Shown here one piece after another: positions 8,653 through 18,900 of a DNA stretch of 64,000 bases. Both the position numbers and the translations under genes were made by a program. The DNA comes from UBA961 sp049426725 (lineage in GTDB: Bacteria; Bacteroidota; Ignavibacteria; Kapaibacteriales; UBA961), in the NCBI GenBank assembly GCA_049426725.1, contig JBMSYN010000009.1, positions 35,035-99,034 of the forward strand, given 5' to 3'. Position 1 is the first letter of the stretch. Each line of letters begins with the position of its first letter. The notes beneath the pieces are model-generated. The model was not told the origin of the DNA. It saw only the letters and a list, made by a program, of their open reading frames with translations, and searched no databases.

Positions 8653-9714
8653 ATGGATGCCATTCCTGTTGGCGCTTTAATCATCGGCGCAAAACTATTC
8701 ATCATAGTCAATGGACTGCTTGTCATAGCTGCATATCTTGTGTATTTCGAACGCAAGATTTCAGCGTGGATGCAAAATCGGATCGGACCAAATCGTGTGG
8801 GACCTTTGGGATTGTTTCAATCCTTCGCCGATGTATTCAAACTATGGACAAAAGAAGATATTGTCCCGGCAATGGTTGACAAACGATATCATCTTGTTGC
8901 TCCGCTCATTTCGATGACTGTAGCCATGGCAGCCTATGCTGTGATACCATTTGGTGAATATTATGTGAATGGTGCAAATATCATGGCAGTAGCACCAGGC
9001 ATCAATATCGGCATCTTATATATTCTTGCGATGTCTTCCATCGGTGTATACGGAATTACACTCGCCGGTTGGTCTTCAAACAATAAATATTCATTGCTCG
9101 GTGGTTTGCGTTCTGCAGCTCAGATGATTTCTTATGAATTATCCATGGGTCTTGCTCTCATTGGAGCGCTCATGATTTCGGGTTCTCTTGATATTCTAGA
9201 AATTGTAAAGTCTCAAGCTGGCGGAAAATGGAATGCATTTTTTCAGCCACTTGGTTTTTTGATTTTCCTCGTAGCCGCCTTTGCAGAAACAAATAGAGCC
9301 CCTTTTGATTTGCCGGAAGCAGAGCCAGAACTAGTAGGCGGATATCACACAGAATATAGTGGAATGAAATTCGGATTGTTTTATCTGGCAGAATATGTAA
9401 ACATGTTCACAGCATCTTGCCTGATGGCACTGATTTATCTCGGTGGATGGGATATACCATTTCTCTATGAACAATTGGCTTCATTTGGAATTGGACAAGG
9501 CAATCCATTATTAGGTCTGATTCAATTCAGTGTCTTTTTTGCGAAAGTTGTTCCAATGTTATTCCTTTTTTATTGGGTGCGTTGGTCACTTCCCAGATTT
9601 AGATATGATCAATTGATGAATCTTGGTTGGAAAATCATGTTGCCACTTGCATTAGCTAATATTTTATTGACAGGCACCGGCATCATGCTTCTCAAGCATT
9701 TTGGAATCATGTAA
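8653..9714 (+). CDS. nuoH: NADH-quinone oxidoreductase subunit H
   Basis: Membrane subunit of complex I forming much of the quinone chamber; 353 residues with about eight transmembrane segments. Highly conserved loops are visible: RIGPNRVGP, the acidic ETNRAPFDLPEAEPELVGG and GYHTEYSGMKF. It starts 29 nt after nuoG with ATG at 8653 and is followed at 26 nt by nuoI, so it is clearly cotranscribed with them. Confidence 0.97.
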   Translation: MDAIPVGALIIGAKLFIIVNGLLVIAAYLVYFERKISAWMQNRIGPNRVGPLGLFQSFADVFKLWTKEDIVPAMVDKRYHLVAPLISMTVAMAAYAVIPFGEYYVNGANIMAVAPGINIGILYILAMSSIGVYGITLAGWSSNNKYSLLGGLRSAAQMISYELSMGLALIGALMISGSLDILEIVKSQAGGKWNAFFQPLGFLIFLVAAFAETNRAPFDLPEAEPELVGGYHTEYSGMKFGLFYLAEYVNMFTASCLMALIYLGGWDIPFLYEQLASFGIGQGNPLLGLIQFSVFFAKVVPMLFLFYWVRWSLPRFRYDQLMNLGWKIMLPLALANILLTGTGIMLLKHFGIM

Positions 9715-9740
9715 TAAATAAAGTCCACTCGGAGAGATCC

Positions 9741-10238
9741 ATGAACATACAGCATAATATCGAATCAGAAAGAATGTCATTCTGGGAGAAGATTTATTTA
9801 CCCGAGATTGGCAGAGGTCTTGCTTTGACATTTAAACAGATGTTCAAGCCGAGCTTCACCAGACAATACCCCGAAGAGAAGTGGATTCCAACAGGATCCT
9901 ATCGAGGTCGCCCGGTATTGGTTTTGGAAGAAGAAGGTGAACGTTGCGTTGCATGTGGATTATGCTCCAGAGTTTGCCCCGCGCTTGCGATTGAAGTTCG
10001 TGCAGGTGAAACAGACAAAGTAAAAGAGCGTTATCCCGAGAAATTTGAAATCAATATGCTGCGTTGTATTTATTGTGGTTTTTGCGAAGAAGTTTGCCCT
10101 GAAGAAGCAATTATCATGAGCAAAGATTATGAGTTGGTCTTTACTGATCCTCAAGATGCAATCCTTGGCAAAGATAAATTGCTTATTCCTATTGCTCAAT
10201 TGCAAGATCGACTCGAATACTTGCGTCAATATCGATAA
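9741..10238 (+). CDS. nuoI: NADH-quinone oxidoreductase subunit I
   Basis: The complex I subunit carrying clusters N6a and N6b next to the quinone site; 165 residues. Two 4Fe-4S motifs are plain: CVACGLCSRVCP and CIYCGFCEEVCP. An SD-like GGAGAG lies a few bases upstream of the ATG. In most genomes nuoJ and nuoK follow; here a strong terminator begins 18 nt after the stop, so J and K must be elsewhere. Confidence 0.96.
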   Translation: MNIQHNIESERMSFWEKIYLPEIGRGLALTFKQMFKPSFTRQYPEEKWIPTGSYRGRPVLVLEEEGERCVACGLCSRVCPALAIEVRAGETDKVKERYPEKFEINMLRCIYCGFCEEVCPEEAIIMSKDYELVFTDPQDAILGKDKLLIPIAQLQDRLEYLRQYR

Positions 10239-10255
10239 TCTGAACAATCTATCCC

Positions 10256-10294
10256 AAGAGCAAGACCATAGATCGTGGCTTGCTCTTTTTTTTT
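10256..10294 (+). terminator. intrinsic terminator after nuoI
   Basis: Stem AAGAGCAAG/CTTGCTCTT with an inner CCA/TGG extension past a one-base bulge, then an uninterrupted T-run to 10294. Closes the nuoGHI unit. Confidence 0.88.
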
Positions 10295-10351
10295 CTGTGA
10301 AACTTTGACCACTAGAATTCGTAATAGAAGTCATATAAAATCAAAATACAC

Positions 10352-10603
10352 ATGATTGAATCAGACATCCATATTTTCTCTCATGAGAATCTCATCACTC
10401 AATCTCAAAACTCACCTTTGACTTTGGGCTATCATACTTTGCAGTTTTATGTGGAGTCACCGGGAATACCGGCAAAACATGTGACAAATACTATCGAGAC
10501 ATTTTATTTATCCCCTTCCGGCGGAACATTACGTGATAGCTCCATGAATATCGTCATGTATAGCGCCAAGTATGACAAATACAAAGGGTATGGAAAAGCG
10601 TAA
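10352..10603 (+). CDS. possible small protein upstream of the M16 peptidases, unrecognised
   Basis: An 83-residue open frame between the nuoI terminator and the M16 peptidase gene, ending 25 nt before the M16 ATG at 10629. It has no signal peptide, membrane segment or recognisable motif. It contains an LGYHTLQFYVESPG stretch and Tyr/Lys-rich ending. If it is not real, 10295-10628 is a non-coding leader of about 330 bp. Neighbour spacing is the only argument for it. Confidence 0.35.
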   Translation: MIESDIHIFSHENLITQSQNSPLTLGYHTLQFYVESPGIPAKHVTNTIETFYLSPSGGTLRDSSMNIVMYSAKYDKYKGYGKA

Positions 10604-10628
10604 AACACCATTCATGTTTCATTATACA

Positions 10629-11981
10629 ATGAGTTCTATGAAATACTCAAAACTCCCCATGTTGTCATTGACAATCATGTTTGCCTTAAGCATTCTGACT
10701 GTACAATCGCATGCACAAATCAATCCCATAAATTTTGAAGAATTCACCATGAAAAATGGTTTGCATGTAATTCTTCACAAAGATGCATCTGCTCCCAATG
10801 TAGCAGTATTGGTACATTATAGAGTTGGTGCAAGAGATGAAGACCCCAAAAGAACGGGTTTTGCACATTTTTTCGAACATCTCATGTTCGAAGCAACAGA
10901 TTACTATAAAAGAGCATCACTAGATAAGCTTATTCAAGGCGCAGGTGGTGAACTGAATGCATATACTTCATTCGATGAGACTGTCTATCATTTTGAAGTG
11001 CCAAGCAATGAGGTTCGCCTTCCATTATGGATTGAAGCATCACGCATGCGAACATTGCATGTTGATTCAATCGGCGTGGAAACACAAAGAGGAGTCGTAA
11101 AGGAAGAAAGAAAAAATCGTTATGACAATACACCATATGGCGATTGGTTCGAACGTACTGCGAACAAATTGTTCAATAATGGAATGTATAGCTGGACCCC
11201 GATTGGGACAGCGCAACATATTGATAATGCAAGTATTGATGAATTCAAACAATTCTACAATAACTACTATCAACCTAATAATGCAACATTGGTTGTATCT
11301 GGCGACATCGATGTAAAACAAGTCAAAGGATTCATCAATGACTATTTCGGAAAATTGCCAAGAGGTGCACAACCAAAGCGTTCTGATGTAGCACTAAAGC
11401 CCGTGAATGCCGGTATTGTTAAGGAAACGATCGAGGATGCCAAAGCACAATTACCCGCAGTGTTTATGGGATATCGTGGACCCAAAATTGGCGAAAAAGA
11501 TGCATATGCGATGTCCATGCTTATGGATATCATGCGCTCAGGTGAAAGTTCACGCTTGTATCAGCGCCTTGTTGACAAAGATCAAACTGCAGTACAAGCA
11601 AGTGGTGGAGCTCAGAACTTGCAAGCTTCCGGGATGTTGTTCATGCTTGGTATCATTGCCCCCGGTAAAACACCAGACGATGTCATCAAAGCAATGGATG
11701 AAGAAATGGAAAAAGTGAAAGCAAATGGCGTGACCGACGAAGAGTTCGCCAAGGCGAAGAATATCGCCGAGGTACGATTCATCGAAGGCAAGAAGAATGT
11801 GCTCGAAAAAGCACGATCACTTGCTCGTTATCATACCTATTTTGGCAAGGCATCGATGATCAATACAGAAATCAAAGATTTCATGTCGATCAAGAAAGAG
11901 GATCTACAGAGAGTGGCAAAACAATATTTCACTCAAGATTCCAGAGTCATCATGCAATATATGCCGAAACAAAAACAATAA
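10629..11981 (+). CDS. secreted M16 family zinc peptidase (catalytic member of a pair)
   Basis: About 450 residues. The signal peptide (MKYSKLPMLSLTIMFALSILTVQSHA) supports ATG 10629 or 10638 rather than the longer frame at 10572. The inverted zinc motif HFFEH is intact and the downstream GGELNAYTSFDETVYHFEVP region holds the rest of the active site. A second M16 domain follows (FMGYRGP, SSRLYQRLV). It forms an operon with the next M16 gene; such M16B pairs usually act as a heterodimer in the periplasm, one catalytic subunit and one substrate-closing partner. Confidence 0.93.
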   Translation: MSSMKYSKLPMLSLTIMFALSILTVQSHAQINPINFEEFTMKNGLHVILHKDASAPNVAVLVHYRVGARDEDPKRTGFAHFFEHLMFEATDYYKRASLDKLIQGAGGELNAYTSFDETVYHFEVPSNEVRLPLWIEASRMRTLHVDSIGVETQRGVVKEERKNRYDNTPYGDWFERTANKLFNNGMYSWTPIGTAQHIDNASIDEFKQFYNNYYQPNNATLVVSGDIDVKQVKGFINDYFGKLPRGAQPKRSDVALKPVNAGIVKETIEDAKAQLPAVFMGYRGPKIGEKDAYAMSMLMDIMRSGESSRLYQRLVDKDQTAVQASGGAQNLQASGMLFMLGIIAPGKTPDDVIKAMDEEMEKVKANGVTDEEFAKAKNIAEVRFIEGKKNVLEKARSLARYHTYFGKASMINTEIKDFMSIKKEDLQRVAKQYFTQDSRVIMQYMPKQKQ

Positions 11982-12011
11982 TCTTCTTTTGATCACACTT
12001 TTTGAATTATC

Positions 12012-14069
12012 ATGAAACGATACATTATTCTCATAGCTTTCATCTTTGGAATGCAGACCGCATTTGGACAAGCATTCAATCTTGGTGAAAAACCGGGTCC
12101 TTTACCTGCAAAGGAATTTGCATTTCCGAAATACACAGAATTATTCCTTTCAAATGGACTAAAAGTTTTCGTTGTTGAAGATCATGAACAACCAACTGTC
12201 AATCTGCGCTTGCAAATTAGAGGTGGAGAAGTGTCTGAGTCGATCCCTGGTACAGCGGCAATGACAGCAGAAATGCTCACCAAAGGCGCAGGAAAAAGAG
12301 ATGCTCTAGCAATAGCAAAAGATCTTGATGGAGTGGGCGCAGGTGTTAGTGCTTCATCCAGTGGCGACATTACATCAGTAACCGGTGAAAGTATTTTGAA
12401 GCATATGCCAATCATGCTTGAAATTTTTGCTGATGTATTACGCTCTGCCACCTTCCCTGAAGAAGAATTTGCAAAGCTAAAAAAACAAAAGATGTCTGAA
12501 GTAAAATTAGAGAAAGCAAATGCAGGTTCAATGCTTCAATCTCTATCAAGAAAAGTTGCTTATGGTGCGAATCATCCATCTGCAAGACATAAGTCAGAGG
12601 CATCATACAATAGCATCACCGTCGATGAAATCAAGAAGTTTTATGCTACTTATTATCGCCCCAATAATGCAACACTTGCTGTTGTTGGCGATGTTAAACC
12701 CGAAGAAATCAAAGCAGTTCTTGAAAAAGCTCTTGGCACTTGGGAGCCGGGCGATGTAAATGAATTCCGCACACCAAAACCTGAGCCAATGCCACAAGGT
12801 GTGTATTTCATTGCTCGTCCAAGTTCAGTACAGTCATCAACAGCATTGACATCAACAGCATTGCCAAATAGTCATCCGGATTTTGAAGCTTTGCGTTTGG
12901 CTTCAAACCTTATGGGCGCGGGTTTTTCAGGAAGATTATTCAAAACACTCAGAGAAACCTATTCTTATACATATACACCATTTGCAGCATTGACAAGTGG
13001 TCGTGATGTCAACCGTTTTATTTGTGGCGCAGATGTTCGCAATTCTGTTACTGATTCTGCAATCAAAGTATTGCAAACAGAAATGAGTAAACTTGCAAAT
13101 GAACCAACACCAAATGACGAGCTTGATTTGATCAAGAGATTTGTGATAGGGCAATTCAAGATGAATTTTGAAAATTCCGACTATGTAGCCGGACTTCTCC
13201 TCAATGCTGACTATAATAATCAACCAATTACTGTTGTGAAGGATTTTCCTCAAAGATTTACGGCAATTACTTCAGAACAAATGAAGGCAGCTGTTTCAAA
13301 GCATTTGGCAAAACAATCCATTATTGTTGTAGGAAGCCCAGAGATTATTGAGACTTTGCGTCAATTTGGACCAGTCTATGAATACACAACAGACCTAGTA
13401 CCTAAGAAAGCAGAATCCAAGAAAGTGGATCTAACTCCCGAACAATTGATGGAAAAACATCGTGCCGCATTGGGTGGAATGGATAATATCTCCAAGATTT
13501 CTACTCTCATAACCAAAGGTACTGCTTCATTCGACATGAATGGACAAGAGATGAAAGGTGATATAACCATGAAGCAAAAAGCTCCCGGAAAGCAAGTCAT
13601 GGTTATGGATTTCAAGATGTTCAAGCAAACACAAATGACAGATGGTAATCAGGCTTGGAGAATGATGGGTCCGCAAAGTGAGGAAATAACAGACCTTGCG
13701 GAAAAACAAGAAATGCTCGATGAAGCTCATATTGCCCAGTCAGCACGCCTTTTGGAATTGGGATATTCTCTTACCGTCAAAGGCCAAGAAGGATCATCAA
13801 TCATTGTTGAAGCAAAGAATAAAGCAGGCGAAGTACAAACCTTGAATTTCGATGCGAAAACATACTTGCTCAATTCAGTCAAAGAAATAGCCAAGAGTCC
13901 GCAAGGAGAAATGGAGGTTACGAGATTGTTTGGAAATTATACTGAAGTTGGCGGTGTGAAGTTTCCATCAAAAATGGTAATTGAACAAGGTCCGATGGTG
14001 ATTTCATTTGATGATATAAAATATACAGTCAATCAAGAAATCAACGATTCAGAATTCAAACCTGAATAA
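12012..14069 (+). CDS. secreted M16 peptidase-like partner fused to a C-terminal LolA-like domain
   Basis: 685 residues with a signal peptide (MKRYIILIAFIFGMQTAFGQ). The M16 region spans roughly residues 30-450. The HxxEH site is replaced by TAAMTAEMLTKGAG, so the zinc site is missing, while the R/Y closing motif (LRETYSYTYTPF) is retained as in non-catalytic M16 partners. Residues about 475-685 are an added domain (EQLMEKHRAALGG, later ITMKQKAPGKQVM, FDAKTYLLNSV) resembling LolA/outer-membrane lipoprotein-sorting beta sheets. It starts 30 nt after the catalytic partner, and the operon ends at a strong bidirectional terminator. Confidence 0.9.
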   Translation: MKRYIILIAFIFGMQTAFGQAFNLGEKPGPLPAKEFAFPKYTELFLSNGLKVFVVEDHEQPTVNLRLQIRGGEVSESIPGTAAMTAEMLTKGAGKRDALAIAKDLDGVGAGVSASSSGDITSVTGESILKHMPIMLEIFADVLRSATFPEEEFAKLKKQKMSEVKLEKANAGSMLQSLSRKVAYGANHPSARHKSEASYNSITVDEIKKFYATYYRPNNATLAVVGDVKPEEIKAVLEKALGTWEPGDVNEFRTPKPEPMPQGVYFIARPSSVQSSTALTSTALPNSHPDFEALRLASNLMGAGFSGRLFKTLRETYSYTYTPFAALTSGRDVNRFICGADVRNSVTDSAIKVLQTEMSKLANEPTPNDELDLIKRFVIGQFKMNFENSDYVAGLLLNADYNNQPITVVKDFPQRFTAITSEQMKAAVSKHLAKQSIIVVGSPEIIETLRQFGPVYEYTTDLVPKKAESKKVDLTPEQLMEKHRAALGGMDNISKISTLITKGTASFDMNGQEMKGDITMKQKAPGKQVMVMDFKMFKQTQMTDGNQAWRMMGPQSEEITDLAEKQEMLDEAHIAQSARLLELGYSLTVKGQEGSSIIVEAKNKAGEVQTLNFDAKTYLLNSVKEIAKSPQGEMEVTRLFGNYTEVGGVKFPSKMVIEQGPMVISFDDIKYTVNQEINDSEFKPE

Positions 14070-14072
14070 ATC

Positions 14073-14104
14073 AAAAAGCCCCAACACATGTTGGGGCTTT
14101 TTTT
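14073..14104. terminator. bidirectional terminator between the M16 operon and surE
   Basis: Stem AGCCCCAAC/GTTGGGGCT (loop about 4 nt) flanked by A-run and T-run, so it works on both strands. It fills the whole gap between the convergent stops and overlaps the surE stop codon. Confidence 0.9.
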
Positions 14105-14858
14105 ATATCAATGTTTTCAATCGTTCGACTTCTTTTCTATGCGTCAAATCATAATGAATTGGCGTGAGTGAAACCCAACCATTTCTCACAGCCCCATCAT
14201 CGGTGTCGATATCTTGCGCTTCTGGTGTTTGATAGGTTCCCACAATCCAGTGATATTCCCTGCCCATTGGATCTTTTCTTGAATCATAACTATCATCCCA
14301 ATAGGAATTGCTTAATCGTGTGATTCGCATGCCTTTGACTTCATCAGGAGAAATTGCCGGAACATTCATATTGAGAATTGTATCACGATTCAATCCCCAT
14401 TCGAGCATCGAACCGGCCACTTGCCTAGCATATTTCGCCGCGGCAGACATATCTGCTTCAAGCGAAAAGGAAGTCAAGGACACAGCGAGTGCGGGCAAAC
14501 CAATCATCATGGCTTCTGTGGCTGCCGAAACAGTTCCTGAGTACATTACATTCACAGAGGTATTTGCGCCATGATTTATTCCTGAAACAACCAAATCAGG
14601 CTTGATGTCAAGCAAGGTTGAAACACCAAGTTTCACGCAGTCAGCCGGCGTGCCATTAACCGCAAAGCCAAACAATCCTCCATTTCTTTGAAAAGGGACT
14701 GCTCTAAGTGGCGCGCTCACTGTAAGTGCATGCCCAACGGCACTTTGTTGTCTATCCGGTGCTATGACAGTCACATTACCAATCTCTTGCATTGCTTGTG
14801 CAAGAGCGAGTATGCCGGGTGAGTCAATTCCATCGTCATTCGTGACCAATATATTCAT
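14103..14858 (-). CDS. surE: 5'/3'-nucleotidase SurE
   Basis: A stationary-phase survival phosphatase that removes phosphate from nucleoside monophosphates and is metal dependent. The 251 residues start with the metal-binding NDDGIDSPG motif and include SGINHGANTSVNVMYSGT (a second conserved metal and phosphate loop). Full length for the family. It starts 2 nt downstream of the cbpA-like stop, so the two form an operon. Confidence 0.96.
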   Translation of the reverse strand: MNILVTNDDGIDSPGILALAQAMQEIGNVTVIAPDRQQSAVGHALTVSAPLRAVPFQRNGGLFGFAVNGTPADCVKLGVSTLLDIKPDLVVSGINHGANTSVNVMYSGTVSAATEAMMIGLPALAVSLTSFSLEADMSAAAKYARQVAGSMLEWGLNRDTILNMNVPAISPDEVKGMRITRLSNSYWDDSYDSRKDPMGREYHWIVGTYQTPEAQDIDTDDGAVRNGWVSLTPIHYDLTHRKEVERLKTLI

Positions 14859-14860
14859 GA

Positions 14861-15727
14861 TTAATCTCTCAAAGCCGCAAGTGATGAAATCAATTCTTTT
14901 TCTTCTTCCGTGAGTTGCGTTGGCAATTCAATGTCAACAATCAGCATCAAATCACCAAATTCTTGTTCTTTTCCATGAAGTGGCATTCCAAAACCTTTCA
15001 ATCTCAGCTTTGTACCCGATTTGGTTTCCGGTGCAATCTTCACGGCAACCGTACCTTTCATGGATTTGAAATTGACTTGTCCCCCAAGCAATGCAGTGTA
15101 TAAAGGAACCTGTAGATCAGCTTCCAAATCAGAACCTTTCATGCGAAACACATCATCATTTTTTACATGCACTTTAACAAGAATATCATGGCCTTGACCG
15201 GACGGAATATTGATGGTTTGACCATCTTTGATTCCGGGTTTCAATTTAATCTCTCGCTGCTTCCCTCCCGTGGTCAATTTCAATGTACAACCATTATACG
15301 CTTGATTGAACGATATGGTCGCCTGCAGTTCTGATGTAGTTTTTTGAGGCTTGGCAGTTCTTCTGCCGGCACCACCATTGAAGATGGTTTCAAAGAAGTC
15401 TGAAAATCCGGAGCCACCCGAAAATTGAGAGAAGTCATGTTGCGGGCTTGGCTGCTGTTGCCAGGATTGCCAATCAAATGGACTTCCTCCGCCACCCGGA
15501 TGGGCATTCCAGCTGGAGCCGAGGCGATCATATTTTTCTTTCTTTTGTGGATCACTCAATACTTGATATGCTTCATTTATTTCCTTGAAGCGTTCTTCGG
15601 CTTTTGCATCTCCGGGGTTTTTATCGGGATGAAACTGCTGCGCCAGAGATCTATATGCCTTTTTGATCTCTTCAGGCTTTGCAGATTTGGTGAGACCTAG
15701 AACAGAATAATAGTCTTTGAATTCCAT
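14861..15727 (-). CDS. cbpA: DnaJ/CbpA-type J-domain co-chaperone
   Basis: 288 residues from ATG 15727 (MEFKDYYSVLGL); a 13-residue upstream extension was dropped. The J domain (residues 1-70) has an intact HPD in QFHPDKNPG, which stimulates DnaK ATPase. A Gly/Phe-rich linker follows (GGGGSPFDW, FSQFSGGSGFSDFF), then two C-terminal peptide-binding domains. There is no CxxCxGxG zinc finger, so it is CbpA-like rather than DnaJ proper. Operon with surE. Confidence 0.92.
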   Translation of the reverse strand: MEFKDYYSVLGLTKSAKPEEIKKAYRSLAQQFHPDKNPGDAKAEERFKEINEAYQVLSDPQKKEKYDRLGSSWNAHPGGGGSPFDWQSWQQQPSPQHDFSQFSGGSGFSDFFETIFNGGAGRRTAKPQKTTSELQATISFNQAYNGCTLKLTTGGKQREIKLKPGIKDGQTINIPSGQGHDILVKVHVKNDDVFRMKGSDLEADLQVPLYTALLGGQVNFKSMKGTVAVKIAPETKSGTKLRLKGFGMPLHGKEQEFGDLMLIVDIELPTQLTEEEKELISSLAALRD

Positions 15728-15840
15728 GAGTGTAGTGCTTGAGGACTTGAATGTATCATTGATCACGAAGTGAACGGGGCTATCAACGAGCAGTTATGCC
15801 AAATGTTGTATTATTTCTTACAATATCGGATTATTTTCCA

Positions 15841-15870
15841 TTGGTCAACTCATCTTTTTTTCCTTATTTG
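15841..15870 (+). promoter_or_regulatory. candidate promoter of the large surface protein gene
   Basis: TTG at 15841-15843, 20 nt, then TTATTTG at 15864-15870, a near match to the TTG-N20-TA(n)TTTG arrangement seen elsewhere in the window. It would start transcription about 25 nt before the GTG at 15903. Confidence 0.35.
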
Positions 15871-15902
15871 ACAAGGGGTATTATCCATATTCTTAATCTC
15901 TT

Positions 15903-18900
15903 GTGAAGCTTTCACCATCACATATAACCTTTCTCAAAAAGTTCACTCAATTCTTTCTTGTCATGTTGAGTTGTGTAATTGTAGCATCCGCACAAAACGG
16001 AGCAATTCCAACAAATGCAATTTCAGGATATGCCGGTAGATATTTCCTTATTGGATTCATGCAAAATGAAATCATGATCCTCCCCGGAGGAATACGATTA
16101 TCCATAACAATATCAACCATCAGGCCAACCACCATACGCATAGCATCACCAATTTCACGTCCTTCCCAATTTTATCAAATACCAGGTGATACAGTCATTG
16201 AACTGACATTCCCTTATGGCGATGTGGAAATGTTTGATTCAGAAAGAGCCATGTTGAAAGCGATCGAGATCGAATCTGATCAACCCATTACAGTAAGCGG
16301 AATGAGTAGTCAATCATTGTCCACCGATGGTTTTTCTGCAATTCCGGTTTCAAAGTGGGGCCGTGAATATGTTATTCATTCATGGCCAAATGACATTTAC
16401 ATGCATGATGATGACCCGCAAGGGAAAATTCCCAGATCCAGTCAATTCATGGTTATTGCAGCGGAAGATAATACGGTGATTGAGTTTACCCCGAGGAGTA
16501 GAACATTTCAGAAAATACAAAGTGGGGAATCAACCATCATACAATTGAATAAAGGACAATGCTATCTGGTTAAATCCGACACATTACCCGCTGGCAGTGG
16601 TGATTTGTCAGGCACGATTGTACGATCAGACAAACCCATCGGAGTATTCAGCGGTCATGTACGCACGGCAATACCACTCGGGCTCCTTGAATTTGACAGT
16701 AAAAATCATTTGACTGAAATGCTTTACCCCACTGAACAATGGGGTAAATCATTCGTTACATTGCCATTCAATAATGATGGCATGGGTGATTTTTTCAGAA
16801 TACACTGCATAGAGCCAAATACGAATGTCACTGTAAAAGGATGGAATATCAATCAGACACATATTCTCACCAATCCCGGTGATTTCAAAACATTGTCATT
16901 CATTCGAGACCCATTGCTCATTGAAGCGGATAAGCCAATCAGTATTGCACAATACATGACAAGCAGTTTTTCAGCAAATGAGCGCTTGCAAACATTTGAT
17001 CCATGCATGATGCTCATCCCATCTATAGATAAAGCAATCACAAAAGCATCATTTCATGTGATTAACAATCCTCCAACGAATCCGAAACAGTTTTCCAAAC
17101 ACTTTATTTCTCTTGTTTGCACAGAAGATGCTGTGGACCATATCATGCTCGACAATCGATATGTAAAAAGCATTGTTTCCAATTTGCCAAATCAAAGAAT
17201 GAATGGAACTCAGTTGTTTTATGCCACCGTTCCGGTAAGCCCCGGCACACATCATATTACAACGATGGAAGGAGCTTTCAATGCTGCATTGTATGGTACC
17301 GGTTCCGATGATGCCTATGCATATCCTCTGGCATTCGGCATGGTAAAAGGGATTGACACTTCAGCACCACGAATTGTCATGAAAGATTCCTGCGGTATCA
17401 TAAAGGGAATAATTCAAGAACTTCTCATCAATGATTATAGCGGTCTGCATGATATATCCGTGATTCATGATTCCACTCAAAACATGAATTGGGCACTTGC
17501 CGGCATCCGTGATGGAGATCTATCAGCAATATTTACCGGATCGGTCATCAATATGCTGAAAGATGCAAGTTTTGTCATCGAGTCAATTGATAATGCCGGG
17601 AATAGTTCGAGGAATAGATATTACTATACAGCACCTAAAATATCAATCCCGGATACACTTCGATTTTCCAAGATCAATATTGGAGATACAATCAGGCAGT
17701 CAATCACAGTAAAAAATGAGGGCAAAGAAACCATTTCAATAGAATATGGCAAGGTTGATGGTGATAATAGAATTGTGTGTGAAAATATTACGGAACTCAA
17801 TAATAGAAGACTTGCCCCCAATGATTCAATTGCTTTGACTTGTTCATTCATTGGAATGGGCAGTGAAGATACAGCTCGGGCAAATCTGAGAATTTTCCTT
17901 GGTTGCGGGATAGTTACAGATGTTAACATACAAGCATTGCTCGAAAGTATGTCCTTAACTGTGATTGGCCATGATTTTGGAAATGTTTCAGTAGGCGATA
18001 TGAAATCAGGAATGATTAGAGTGGTAAATACGGGCGGAATTCCTTTGAATTCATATTCTATTGAGATGATGCAATTGGTCGATTTCATTCTTGATACCGC
18101 AGGAATATTCCCTCGCCAAATATTACCACTTGATACATTTATGATTCCTTGCAGATTTGCACCAAAAAGCAAGAGTACTCAATCTCAGTCTTTCAGAATC
18201 ATTAATGATAAATCGATACCCAATCAAGCAGAGTTAAAAGGCAATGGCATTGTGCCTTCCATCAATGGTTTTGTCATTGACTGGAAAGACCGTCATATCG
18301 CTTCCAAGAGTGACACAATTGCAATCATAACAAATACGGGAAATGACACTGCACATATTCACTTTGATATGCCGACAGGAAGTGATACTATTTTCAAGAT
18401 GCATTTTCCCGGAGGACGGAGTGATACGAGTCTAGGACCTAATCGCTCTATAGATGTTCTTTGCACTTTCATACCTGCAGACACAATCCAGTATGCACAT
18501 TCAGGGTTCATACGATTTTCCAATGGATTCATGGTAGATAGCACCCGATATGAATTGAAAGGTAAAGGGATGATTCCAAGAATTCAACTGCATGACATCT
18601 ATGTTGGAAGAATTCGTGAGCAAACAGTGTCTGATACCATTGGCTTGCTATTTGAATCGCTAGGCAGCATGCCACTTCGAATTCAGAAAGCACGTATTGT
18701 TTCAGGTGATAGTGCTTCATTCAATTTCGATATGAATGATTTTATTGGGAAGTCATTTTCTCCAAATGAATCTTATTTTCTTCCTATTACATTCATACCA
18801 AAACGAGCCGGTAGACATGAAATCGAGATAGAGTTAGTTTCCGATGCAGCACCATTTGGGCAACAATCAATTATGAAGTCCAGGATCTTTGGTGATGCCG

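Noticed and set aside
17624..18172. 182-codon frame on the minus strand inside the large surface-protein gene
   Set aside because: Fully antisense to a clear coding region with Ig-like repeats; no family features.
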